From NCBI RefSeq assembly GCF_020991065.1, contig NZ_CP087710.1, positions 2,108,001 through 2,172,000 on the forward strand: a DNA stretch of 64,000 bases. The letters run 5' to 3'. Shown piece after piece: positions 29,065-37,424 of this stretch. The position numbers and the translations under genes were made by a program. The number at the start of each line of letters is the position of its first letter. Position 1 is the stretch's first letter. The DNA is from Nocardioides okcheonensis (GTDB lineage Bacteria; Actinomycetota; Actinomycetes; Propionibacteriales; Nocardioidaceae). The notes beneath the pieces were generated by a model. That model was given only the letters and a program-made list of their open reading frames with translations, did not search any database and had not been told where the DNA came from.

Positions 29065-30101
29065 GGCACCCGGCCGACCTCGTCGCGTGGCGCCGGTGGC
29101 ACGAGTCGCGGCACCCGGTGCGGTGGGCCGCCCGCAGCGCCCGGTCGCGCGTGCGCCCCGCGGGGCCGGCCGTCGCGGACCTGCTCCTGCCGGCCGACGG
29201 CGACCCCACCGTGCTCGTCGCGGTCGAGGCGACCCACGCCAGCGTCGAGAACGCCGTGGTCGCGCCGCTCCGCCACCTGCCGGCCGCGGCCACGGCGGTC
29301 GTGGCTCCCGTCGGCTGGCAGCCGCCCGACGGCTTCGCCGCCCACCGGCGCACCACGCTCCCCCTCGACGCGCTCGCCGACCGGACGCGCCCGCGCGTGG
29401 TCCTCGCCGCCGGGCACTACACGCCCGTCGGCGCCGCCGCCTTCGCGCTCGCCGACGAGCGGGACGTCCCGTTCCTGGTCTCGCAGCACGGCGCGCTCAC
29501 GCCGTACGCGCCACCGCTGCCCCGGGCGGCGCGGCTGCTCGCGTGGAGCGAGCGCGACGGCGCGTTCTGGACCGCGGGACGGCGCGACGTCGAGGTGGTG
29601 GTCGTCGGCAGCGAGCTGCTGTGGCGGGCTGGGTCGGGTCTCGTGACAGGGGCGACGTCCAGCGGGAGGGGCGGCCCTCTGACCTACCTCGGACAGGGGC
29701 ACGCGGCGGAGATCTCCCGCGCCCGGCTGGCGCACGCAGCCCTCACCACCTGCCGCGCGCACGGCGCGGTCTACCGCCCGCACCCCTCCGAGCGCGACGT
29801 CACGTCCCGTGCCGTGCTGCGCACCCTCGAGCGCGCCGGCGTGCCGGTCGTCACCGACGGTCCGCCGCTGGTCGACCTCGACGCCCCGATCGTCAGCGTC
29901 TTCTCCACCGGGGTGCTGGAGGCGGCGGCCCGCGGCCGCGACGCCTGGGTCGACCTGCCGCGTCCCCCGGCGTGGCTCGGCGAGTTCTGGGAGCGTTATG
30001 CCATGCGCCGTCTCGGAGACTCCCCCACGCCCGCCCCCGACCGTCCCGCCGTCCAGCCCGCGCGCAGGATCGCCGAGGTCGTCGTGGAGGTCGCGTCGTG
30101 A
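29049..30101 (+). CDS. putative GT-B glycosyltransferase, candidate nonulosonate transferase
   Basis: 350 residues, not assignable to a family by eye. Visible signals are VSQHGALTPYAP (near 145), YLGQGHAAEISR, YRPHPSERDV (near 245) and VSVFSTGVLEAAARG (near 285). The HP and S-T motifs recall inverting GT-B enzymes that use CMP-sugars (polysialyl/Kdo-transferase type). It overlaps the previous gene by 16 bp and the CMP-sugar synthetase by 4 bp, which supports this role by context only. GTG start; no other plausible start fits. Confidence 0.65.
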   Translation: MGHGLRHPADLVAWRRWHESRHPVRWAARSARSRVRPAGPAVADLLLPADGDPTVLVAVEATHASVENAVVAPLRHLPAAATAVVAPVGWQPPDGFAAHRRTTLPLDALADRTRPRVVLAAGHYTPVGAAAFALADERDVPFLVSQHGALTPYAPPLPRAARLLAWSERDGAFWTAGRRDVEVVVVGSELLWRAGSGLVTGATSSGRGGPLTYLGQGHAAEISRARLAHAALTTCRAHGAVYRPHPSERDVTSRAVLRTLERAGVPVVTDGPPLVDLDAPIVSVFSTGVLEAAARGRDAWVDLPRPPAWLGEFWERYAMRRLGDSPTPAPDRPAVQPARRIAEVVVEVAS

Positions 30102-30769
30102 CGCTCTGCGTGATCCCCGCCCGCGGCGGGTCGAAGGGCGTGCCCCGCAAGAACCTGCTCGACGTCGGCGGCAAGCCGCTCATCGTCTGGACGATCGAGC
30201 AGGCGCTCGCCACCCCCGGTCTCGACGTCCTGGTCTCCACCGACGACGAGGAGATCGCGACCGTTGCGCGTGACGCCGGCGCACGGGTCCCGTGGCTGCG
30301 GCCCGCCGAGCTCGCGCAGGACACCACGCCCACCGAGCCGGTCGTGCGCCACGCGATCGAGCAGGTCACCGCGGAGCGCGGCCGGCCCGACGCGGTGATG
30401 CTGCTGCAGGCCACGTCGCCGGTGCGCCACCCCGACACCCTCGCCCGCGCCCTCGCCGAGCTCGCCGCGACCGGGGTCGACTCCCTGGTCGGCGTCGTCG
30501 AGCAGCCCCCCTTCATCTGGCAGGCCGGCGACCCGCCCACCGCGGCCTACGACGTCGCCGCCCGCCCCCGCCGCCAGGACCTCACGCCCGAGGCCCGGCG
30601 CTACCGCGAGACGGGCTCGCTCTACCTCACCCGCACCGAGGTCTACGAGCAGCACGACAACCGCCTCGGCGGCCGGATCGGGCTGTTCGTGATGGCCGAG
30701 GACGAGGGCATCGACATCGACACCGAGCTCGACGTCGCGCTGGCGGCCCGTTTGCTGATGGGACGTTGA
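30098..30769 (+). CDS. CMP-nonulosonic acid synthetase (NeuA-like cytidylyltransferase)
   Basis: 223 residues. It begins LCVIPARGGSKGVPRKNL, the CTP-binding signature of acylneuraminate/Kdo/Kdn cytidylyltransferases. LLQATSPVRHPDTL and the late DEGIDIDTELD metal/sugar segment follow. It activates a nine-carbon 2-keto acid with CTP. GTG start inside the stop of the upstream transferase; 73 bp before the NeuB fusion gene. Whether the sugar is Neu5Ac, legionaminate or Kdn cannot be read. Confidence 0.88.
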   Translation: MTLCVIPARGGSKGVPRKNLLDVGGKPLIVWTIEQALATPGLDVLVSTDDEEIATVARDAGARVPWLRPAELAQDTTPTEPVVRHAIEQVTAERGRPDAVMLLQATSPVRHPDTLARALAELAATGVDSLVGVVEQPPFIWQAGDPPTAAYDVAARPRRQDLTPEARRYRETGSLYLTRTEVYEQHDNRLGGRIGLFVMAEDEGIDIDTELDVALAARLLMGR

Positions 30770-30842
30770 GCGGACTTCCCGCGGATCGTGCCCGCGCTGG
30801 ATACCGTGGGACCCGTACGTACACCCACGGAAGGCTCTCGCC

Positions 30843-33116
30843 TTGATCATCGAGCGTGACCTCACGCCGTACGTCGTCTACTCGGGCGACCCGGTCCTGC
30901 GCGCACTGGAGAAGATCACCGCCAACAAGGCGCGGGTGATCTTCCTCGTCGACTCCCACGGCCACCTCGACGGCGTCCTGTCCGACGGCGACTTCCGCCG
31001 CTGGGTCAGCACCGCCGCGAGCCTCACCGTCGACGTGCCGGCGATCGAGGCCGCCAACACGTCGCCGCGGAGCCTGCCGATCGGCAGCAGCCCGGCGGAG
31101 ATCTCCCACGCCTTCGGCTCCGGCATCGACCACGTCGCGCTCGTCGACGACCGCGGCCACCTCGTGGCGGTCGCGATCAACCGCGCCGACGAGCTGCGCA
31201 TCGGGCGCCACGTCGTCGCGGCCGACGCCCCGACGCTGCTGATCTCCGAGATCGGCATCAACCACCAGGGCGACGTCTCGCTCGCCAAGCGCCTTGTCGA
31301 CCTGTCCGTCGAGGCCGGCGCCGACGTCGTGAAGTTCCAGCTGCGCGACATGGAGTCGGTCTACCGGCAGGGCTCGTCCGGCTCCGGCGGGGAGGACCTC
31401 GGCCCCCAGTACACCCTCGACCTGCTCGCGAAGTACAACCTCGAGGCCGACCAGCTCTTCGAGGTCTTCGACCACTGCCGCGACGTCGGCGTCGACGTCA
31501 TGTGCACCGCCTGGGACCCGGTCAGCGTCGACCGGCTCGTCGACTACGGCGTCCCGTCGCTGAAGGTCGCGTCCGCCGACATGACCAACCACGCGCTGCT
31601 GCGGCACATGGCCGCCAGCGGCACCCCGATGGTGATCTCGACCGGCATGTCGACCGAGGGCGAGATCCGCGAGACCGTCGACGTGGTCCGCAGCACCGGC
31701 GTGCCGCACGCCTTCCTGCACTGCCAGTCGACCTACCCGGCGCCGTTCAAGGACGTCAACCTCGCCTACCTGACCCGGCTCGCCGAGCTCACCCAGGCGC
31801 CGGTCGGCTACTCCGGTCACGAGCGCGGCTTCCACGTCCCGGTCGCCGCCGTCGCGCTGGGCGCGCGGATCATCGAGAAGCACTTCACCGTCGACCGCGA
31901 CCTCGAGGGCAACGACCACAAGGTCAGCCTGCTGCCGGGCGAGTTCAGGGAGATGGTGCAGCGGGTCCGCGAGGTCGAGGAGGCGCTCGGCACCGCCGCG
32001 CCGCGCGCGGTCTCCACCGGCGAGATGATGAACCGGGTCAACCTCGCCAAGTCGCTCGTCGCCGCCCGCCGGATCGAGGTCGGCGAGGTGCTCACCGCCG
32101 CCGACGTCGACATCAAGAGCCCCGGGCGCGGCCTGCAGCCCAACGCGTTCGACAAGCTCGTCGGCCGCGCCACGACCCGCGTGCTGGAGGCGGGCGACTT
32201 CTTCTACGCCACCGACCTCGGCGACGCCGCGCCGAAGGGCCGCGCCTACGACTTCCGGCGCCCGTGGGGGCTCGCCGTCCGCTACCACGACGTCGACGCG
32301 ATGACGAAGGACACCACCCCCGACTTCCTGGAGTTCCACTTCTCCTACAAGGACCTCGACCTGCCGGTCGAGGAGGTGTTCGCGGCCTACCCCGACGGCC
32401 TGCCGATGGGCTTCACCACCCACTCCCCCGACCTGTTCGCCGGCGACTTCCTGCTCAACCTCGCCTCCGAGGACGACGCCCACTGGGAGCGCTCGATCCG
32501 CGAGCTCCAGCGCGTCGTCGACACCACGCGCGAGATGCAGCAGCACTTCACGAGGCACGCCGACGCGAAGGGGGCGTCCGAGGGCCCGGTCATCGTGGCG
32601 AGCCTCGGCGGCTTCACCACCGACGCCTTCGTCGCACCGGCCGAGCGCGAGCGGATGTACGCCCGGGTCGCCGCCGGGCTCGCCCGGGTGGACGACTCCG
32701 GCGTCCGGCTCTGCGCGCAGACGCTGCCGCCCTACCCGTGGTACATGGGCGGCCAGCTCTACTGCAACCTGTTCGTCGACCCGCGCGACACCGCCGCGTT
32801 CGCCGAGCAGCACGACCGCCGCCTGTGCTTCGACGTGTCCCACTCCAAGCTGTCGGCCAACTACCTCGGCATGTCGTTCGGCGAGGCGACCGACCTCCTC
32901 GCGCCGCACACCGAGCACCTGCACCTCGTCGACGCGACCGGCGTCGACGGCGAGGGCGTGCAGGTCGGCGACGGCGAGATCGACTGGGCCGTGCTCGCCC
33001 AGCAGCTCGACGCGATGGCGCCCGGGGTCAGCTTCATCCCCGAGATCTGGCAGGGCCACGTCAACGACGGGGAGGGCTTCTGGATCGCCCTGGAGCGGTT
33101 GGAGCAATGGTTCTGA
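30843..33116 (+). CDS. CBS-NeuB-SAF-TIM-barrel fusion, nonulosonic acid synthase
   Basis: 757 residues, about twice the usual NeuB length (near 350). Residues 1-120 are a CBS-domain pair (VVYSGDPVLRALEKI; GVLSDGDFRRW). Residues 130-390 are the NeuB PEP-condensing barrel: EIGINHQGD (136-144), VKFQ, GYSGH (322-326), EKHFTVDRDLEGNDH (345-359). SAF/antifreeze-like domain at 395-455 (RIEVGEVLTAADVDIKSPG). Residues 470-757 resemble a xylose-isomerase-like TIM barrel (LCFDVSHSK, HLHLVDATG). TTG start with GGAAGG 8 nt upstream. The CBS pair suggests nucleotide regulation; the last domain may supply or edit the precursor sugar (inference). Confidence 0.85.
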   Translation: MIIERDLTPYVVYSGDPVLRALEKITANKARVIFLVDSHGHLDGVLSDGDFRRWVSTAASLTVDVPAIEAANTSPRSLPIGSSPAEISHAFGSGIDHVALVDDRGHLVAVAINRADELRIGRHVVAADAPTLLISEIGINHQGDVSLAKRLVDLSVEAGADVVKFQLRDMESVYRQGSSGSGGEDLGPQYTLDLLAKYNLEADQLFEVFDHCRDVGVDVMCTAWDPVSVDRLVDYGVPSLKVASADMTNHALLRHMAASGTPMVISTGMSTEGEIRETVDVVRSTGVPHAFLHCQSTYPAPFKDVNLAYLTRLAELTQAPVGYSGHERGFHVPVAAVALGARIIEKHFTVDRDLEGNDHKVSLLPGEFREMVQRVREVEEALGTAAPRAVSTGEMMNRVNLAKSLVAARRIEVGEVLTAADVDIKSPGRGLQPNAFDKLVGRATTRVLEAGDFFYATDLGDAAPKGRAYDFRRPWGLAVRYHDVDAMTKDTTPDFLEFHFSYKDLDLPVEEVFAAYPDGLPMGFTTHSPDLFAGDFLLNLASEDDAHWERSIRELQRVVDTTREMQQHFTRHADAKGASEGPVIVASLGGFTTDAFVAPAERERMYARVAAGLARVDDSGVRLCAQTLPPYPWYMGGQLYCNLFVDPRDTAAFAEQHDRRLCFDVSHSKLSANYLGMSFGEATDLLAPHTEHLHLVDATGVDGEGVQVGDGEIDWAVLAQQLDAMAPGVSFIPEIWQGHVNDGEGFWIALERLEQWF

Positions 33117-34165
33117 CCCCACCCACCGCGCTGTGGGCGATCCCGGTCAGCGACCTCGCCGGGGTCGCCCGCCACGTGCTGGACGTGGCCCGGGAGGGCA
33201 TCCCGGGCTGGCGGCTGGTGTTCCTCGCCCCGCCCGGTGCCCTGCCGGAGCGGCTGCGCGGCCTGGGCGCGAAAGTGGCGGAGGGCCCGTTCGGCCCCGA
33301 CCACGGCCTGCGCGCCTCCGTCGCCACGCTGCGTGGGGCCGTACGCCGCGAGCGGCCCGCGGTGGTGCACACCCACCTCGCCCACGCCGACATCGTCGCC
33401 GCGCTCGCGGTCGGCCGCGGTCCGCGGCTGGTGAGCACCGAGCACGGGATCGCGCGCGACGACGTGGTCTACCACCGCTCGGGTGCGAAGACCCGGCTGA
33501 TGGCCGCGGCCCACACCGCGCGGATGCGCCGCGCGCACGCGGCGATCGCGGTGAGCCGGGCGACCGCCGAGGCGATGGCGGAGAAGTGGCACCCCCGGGT
33601 GCCCGTGACCGTGGTGCCCAACGGGGTCGACCCCGTGGCCTCCCCTCCGCGCGCCCCGGGCCTGCGCGTGCTGTCGCTCGCCCGGCTGTCGCCGGAGAAG
33701 CGGCTGCCCGCGCTGCTCGACGGGTTCGCGGCGCTGCGCCGCGACCACCCCGACGCGACGCTGACCCTCGCCGGCACCGGGCCCGAGGAGCCCGCCCTGC
33801 GGGCGCAGGTCGAGCGGCTCGGCCTCACCGCCGCCGTCGACCTGCCCGGCTTCGTCGACCCCGAGCGGGCGATGGCCGACCACGACGTGCTGGCCATGCT
33901 GTCGGTGTGGGAGAACTGCTCCTACGCCCTGCTCGACGCCGCCGTCCGCGGCATGGGCGTCGTCGCCAGCGACGTCGGCGGCAACCCCGAGATCCTGCCC
34001 GCGCGCTCGCTCGTGCGCGCGGAGGACCCGGCGGCGGTCGCCGCGGCCCTGGCCGCCCAGGGGCTCGACGCGGGCGCCCGCCCCGGGCTCGAGCGGTGGC
34101 CCACCGTGTCCGAGATGTGCGCGCGGACGGCGGAGGTCTACGCCGCGGCGGGGGCGGGCCGATGA
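33107..34165 (+). CDS. glycosyltransferase family 4
   Basis: 352 residues. The N-terminal Rossmann domain has PAVVHTHLAHADIVAAL and STEHGI (acceptor side); IAVSRATAEAMAEKW and VVPNGVDP form the inter-domain hinge. Then LSLARLSPEKRLPALLDGFA (donor Lys/Arg) and MLSVWENCSYALLDAAVRGMGVVAS. The usual EGF..E motif is altered to ENCSYALLDA, the one odd point. ATG at 33107 overlaps the NeuB stop by 10 bp. Confidence 0.87.
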   Translation: MVLTPPTALWAIPVSDLAGVARHVLDVAREGIPGWRLVFLAPPGALPERLRGLGAKVAEGPFGPDHGLRASVATLRGAVRRERPAVVHTHLAHADIVAALAVGRGPRLVSTEHGIARDDVVYHRSGAKTRLMAAAHTARMRRAHAAIAVSRATAEAMAEKWHPRVPVTVVPNGVDPVASPPRAPGLRVLSLARLSPEKRLPALLDGFAALRRDHPDATLTLAGTGPEEPALRAQVERLGLTAAVDLPGFVDPERAMADHDVLAMLSVWENCSYALLDAAVRGMGVVASDVGGNPEILPARSLVRAEDPAAVAAALAAQGLDAGARPGLERWPTVSEMCARTAEVYAAAGAGR

Positions 34166-35307
34166 GCCGCGTCGAGTCGCCCTGGAACCTGCCGGACCGC
34201 AGCGTCGACCGGGCCGACGAGGCTGACCGCGAGGTCCGGATCACCGACTTCGTGCTGCTGGCCAGCCTGCCGTTCCGGACCGTCGAGGTCGCCGGGTTCC
34301 CGCTCAACGAGCTCACCATGGCGGCGCTCGTCGGCCTGTGCCTGCTGCGTCCGGCCCGCGCGGGCGCCCGGCTGCCGTCGCCCGTCGTGATCCTGGGCGG
34401 CGCGCTGGTCGCGGTGCTGCTCTGGTCGGGGATCGCCAACCAGGTCGACTGGACCCGGCGGATGGGCCACGTCGCGATCCTCGCCGGGCTGGTGTGGGCG
34501 TTCGGCACCGGGCGGGTGTCGCTGCGCTCGGCCGGGCTCGGTCTCGCGACCGGCGTGGTCGGGGTGATCGGGCTGGCCCTGGTCGGCATCGGCGGCGCCG
34601 CCTACGAGGGCCGGCTCACCGGCTTCCTCGGCGACCCCAACGCCGGGGCGTACTTCATCGTGGTGCTCGGCGCGCTCGCGATCTTCTTCGCCGACGAGCG
34701 GTGGAAGGTGCGGCTGGCGCTGGCCGTCCCGGTCCTCGCCGGACTGGTGCTGAGCTACTCCCGCACCGGCCTGCTCGCCGGGGCGTTCGTGGTCGTCTGG
34801 GTCCTGGTCGGCCGGCGCCTCGGGATCGTGGGCGGCGCGGCGGCCGCGGCCGGCCTGGTCTGGATCGTCGACAACATCCCGAAGGGCCTGACCACCTTCG
34901 GGCCCTTCTCCGACCGCTCCGGCAGCGACAACCTGCGCGACCGGATCATCGCCCAGGAGCGGGTCCAGCTCGCCGACGCACCCTGGTACGGCCACGGCCC
35001 CGGCACCGCGAAGGTCAACATCAAGGACCTCGAGTTCTTCTTCCACAACAGCTATCTCGCGACCCGCCAGGAGGGCGGCTGGATCGCGCTGCTGCTGGTC
35101 CTCGGGCTCCTCGCGTTCGCGTTCCTGCGGCTCTCCGCGCAGTCGCGGCGCGGGGACCTCGTCGCCGCGGGCGCCCAGGCGGCGATCCTCGGCGTCGCGG
35201 TCATGGCGGTCACGCTCGGCGAGGTGCTGCTCGACACCCCGATGGCGATCGCCGTCGGCTTCGCCCTCGGCCGGGCCCTGCACGCACGCGGAGCACCGGA
35301 TGGCTGA
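34162..35307 (+). CDS. O-antigen ligase / polymerase family membrane protein
   Basis: 381 residues with about ten hydrophobic segments. The late periplasmic loop has FSDRSGSDNLRDRI, then APWYGHGPGTAKV and EFFFHNSYLATRQEGGW: the G-x-G and HNSYL motifs of the O-antigen ligase (WaaL/Wzy-like) superfamily. It joins or polymerises lipid-linked repeats outside the membrane. Four-bp overlap with the glycosyltransferases on both sides. Confidence 0.85.
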   Translation: MSRVESPWNLPDRSVDRADEADREVRITDFVLLASLPFRTVEVAGFPLNELTMAALVGLCLLRPARAGARLPSPVVILGGALVAVLLWSGIANQVDWTRRMGHVAILAGLVWAFGTGRVSLRSAGLGLATGVVGVIGLALVGIGGAAYEGRLTGFLGDPNAGAYFIVVLGALAIFFADERWKVRLALAVPVLAGLVLSYSRTGLLAGAFVVVWVLVGRRLGIVGGAAAAAGLVWIVDNIPKGLTTFGPFSDRSGSDNLRDRIIAQERVQLADAPWYGHGPGTAKVNIKDLEFFFHNSYLATRQEGGWIALLLVLGLLAFAFLRLSAQSRRGDLVAAGAQAAILGVAVMAVTLGEVLLDTPMAIAVGFALGRALHARGAPDG

Positions 35308-36310
35308 GCGGGTCTTCCTCGCCGCCAACAACGCCGACCTCGGCGGCGGCGAGCAGATGGTGGTCCGCACCGCGGCCGCCCTGGTGTCGCTCGGACGACC
35401 GGTCACCGTCGTGGCGCCGGACTCCCCGACGGACGTGCTCGACGCGGCCGCCGGAGTCGGGGCCGACGTGGTCGCGATCCGCGCCGACGGACGTCGCGAC
35501 CACCTGCTGCGGCTGCGGGCCTGGGACCGTGCCGAGCGCGACGGCGTGCTGTGGTGCCACGGACTGGTGCCGGCGCTCGCCACCGCCGGGCACCGGCGCC
35601 GGCTGGTCCACCTCCACCAGCTGCCGCGCTCGCCGCAGCAGTGGGCGGCGCTGCGCGTGGCCCGCACCCGCAGCGACCGGCTGCTGGTGCCGTCGACCCA
35701 CCTCGCCGGCCGGGTCCCCGGGGCCGAGGTGCTCGCGAACTGGACCGACGACGTAGCCCGCCGGCCGCGCCCCGCCCCGAGCGGACGGATCGGCTTCCTC
35801 GGCCGGCTGTCCAGCGACAAGGGTCTCGACGTGCTCGCCCGCGCGGTCGCCGCGGGCGACGGCACGCTCGTCGTCGGCGGCGACGACCGCTGGGTGCCCG
35901 ACGAGCAGGCCGCGCCGGTCCGCGCGGCGCTCGCCGCGCTCGGCGAGCGGGCCGAGCTGCTGGGCCGGGTCGCCCCGGTCGCCCTGCTCGAGCGCTGCGA
36001 CGTGGTCGCCTTCCCGAGCCGGGTGCCCGAGTCGTTCGGGCTCGTCGTCGCCGAGGCGATGGCCGCCGGCGTCCCGTTCGTGGTCTCCGACGCGGGCGCG
36101 ATGCCCGAGGTCGCCGGGCCCGACCACCCGTGGGTCGCGCGCGCCGGCGACGTCGACGACCTCGCCCGGGTGCTGGCGCTCGCGCTGCACGCGGACGCCG
36201 CCGTCGTCCGGGACGTGACCGACCGGGCCCGCGCGCGGTGGGAGGCCGAGTACTCCCCCGAGGCCGGCCGGTCGCGGGTCCGCCGGCTGCTCGCGGAGCT
36301 CGACCGATGA
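35300..36310 (+). CDS. glycosyltransferase family 4
   Basis: 336 residues. It starts VFLAANNADLGGGEQMVVRTAAAL, the GGGE acceptor loop. IGFLGRLSSDKGLDVLARAVA is the donor-binding strand; PSRVPESFGLVVAEAMAAGVPFVVSD is a perfect E-x7-E motif. The middle domain is short. Translationally coupled to the ligase gene before and to the GT4 gene after (ATGA). Confidence 0.88.
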   Translation: MAERVFLAANNADLGGGEQMVVRTAAALVSLGRPVTVVAPDSPTDVLDAAAGVGADVVAIRADGRRDHLLRLRAWDRAERDGVLWCHGLVPALATAGHRRRLVHLHQLPRSPQQWAALRVARTRSDRLLVPSTHLAGRVPGAEVLANWTDDVARRPRPAPSGRIGFLGRLSSDKGLDVLARAVAAGDGTLVVGGDDRWVPDEQAAPVRAALAALGERAELLGRVAPVALLERCDVVAFPSRVPESFGLVVAEAMAAGVPFVVSDAGAMPEVAGPDHPWVARAGDVDDLARVLALALHADAAVVRDVTDRARARWEAEYSPEAGRSRVRRLLAELDR

Positions 36311-37422
36311 CCCGCGCCGAGGTGGCGATCGCCCACGACTACCTGACGCAGCGCGGCGGCGCCGAGCGGGTCGTGCTGACGCTCATGCGGGCCTTCCCCG
36401 AGGCCGCGGTGCACACCACGCTCTACGACCCCGAGGGCACCTACCCCGAGTTCGCGGGCGCCGACGTCCGCGTCTCGCCGCTCAACCGCGTGAGCACCTT
36501 CCGCCGCGACCACCGCCTCGCCCTCCCGCTGCTCGCCCCGGCCGCGTCGCGGCTGCGCGTCGACGCCGACGTCGTCGTCGCGTCCAGCAGCGGCTGGGCG
36601 CACGGCTTCGACACCCCCGAGGGCACCCGCACGGTCGTCTACTGCCACAACCCCGCCCGCTGGCTCTACCAGACCGACGAGTACCTCGGTGGCCCCGCGT
36701 GGCGCTCGCCGCTCGGGCCGCCGGTCCTGGCGCTGCGCCCGTTCCTGCGCAAGTGGGACCGCGGCCGCGCCGACAGGGTCGACGTCTACCTCGCCAACAG
36801 CCGGGTCGTGCAGAGGCGGATCCGCGAGACCTACGGCCGCGACGCCGAGCTGCTGCCTCCTCCGCACGGGATGGACGCCTCCGCCCCGCGCGAGCCGGTC
36901 CCCGAGCTCGACGGCTGGGAGCCCGGCTACGCCCTCGTCGTCTCGCGGCTGCTGCCCTACAAGAACGTCGATGCCGTGATCGAGGCGGTGCGCGGGACCG
37001 GGCGCCGGCTCGTCGTCGTCGGCCGCGGCCCCGAGGAGGCGCGGCTGCGCGCCACGCTGCCCGACAACGTACGCCTCCTCGGCGGGCTGCCCGACGCCCA
37101 GCTGCGGGCGGTCTACGGCGACGCCGGCGTGCTCGTCGCCGTCAGCCACGAGGACTTCGGGCTCGCCCCGCTCGAGGCCGCCGCCTTCGGCGTGCCCGCG
37201 GTCGCGCTGCGCGGCGGCGGCTTCCTCGAGACCGTCCTCGAGGGCGAGACGGGCGTCTTCGTCGACCGCCCCGACCCCGACCTGATCGCGACCGGCCTCG
37301 CCCGGTCCGACGCGGAGCGCTGGGACCCTGCAAGACTGCAGGCTCGGGCAGAGGAGTTCGGCGAGCGACGCTTCATCGAGCGGATCCGCGCCGTGGCGTT
37401 CCAGGAAGGCAGGGTGGGCTGA
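36307..37422 (+). CDS. glycosyltransferase family 4 (mannosyltransferase-like)
   Basis: 371 residues. VAIAHDYLTQRGGAERVVLTLM opens the protein. VVYCHNPARWLYQTDEYLG and a VYLANSRVVQRRIRETYG hinge match the WbaZ/MtfB-like mannosyltransferase group; the donor site is SHEDFGLAPLEAAAFGVPAVAL. It overlaps the gene before by 4 bp. The next gene, the phosphoglycosyltransferase, begins 2 bp after its stop. Confidence 0.87.
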   Translation: MTRAEVAIAHDYLTQRGGAERVVLTLMRAFPEAAVHTTLYDPEGTYPEFAGADVRVSPLNRVSTFRRDHRLALPLLAPAASRLRVDADVVVASSSGWAHGFDTPEGTRTVVYCHNPARWLYQTDEYLGGPAWRSPLGPPVLALRPFLRKWDRGRADRVDVYLANSRVVQRRIRETYGRDAELLPPPHGMDASAPREPVPELDGWEPGYALVVSRLLPYKNVDAVIEAVRGTGRRLVVVGRGPEEARLRATLPDNVRLLGGLPDAQLRAVYGDAGVLVAVSHEDFGLAPLEAAAFGVPAVALRGGGFLETVLEGETGVFVDRPDPDLIATGLARSDAERWDPARLQARAEEFGERRFIERIRAVAFQEGRVG

Positions 37423-37424
37423 CC

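Noticed and set aside
34138..37149. 1,003-codon minus-strand open frame
   Set aside because: Antisense shadow of four clearly coding glycan genes.
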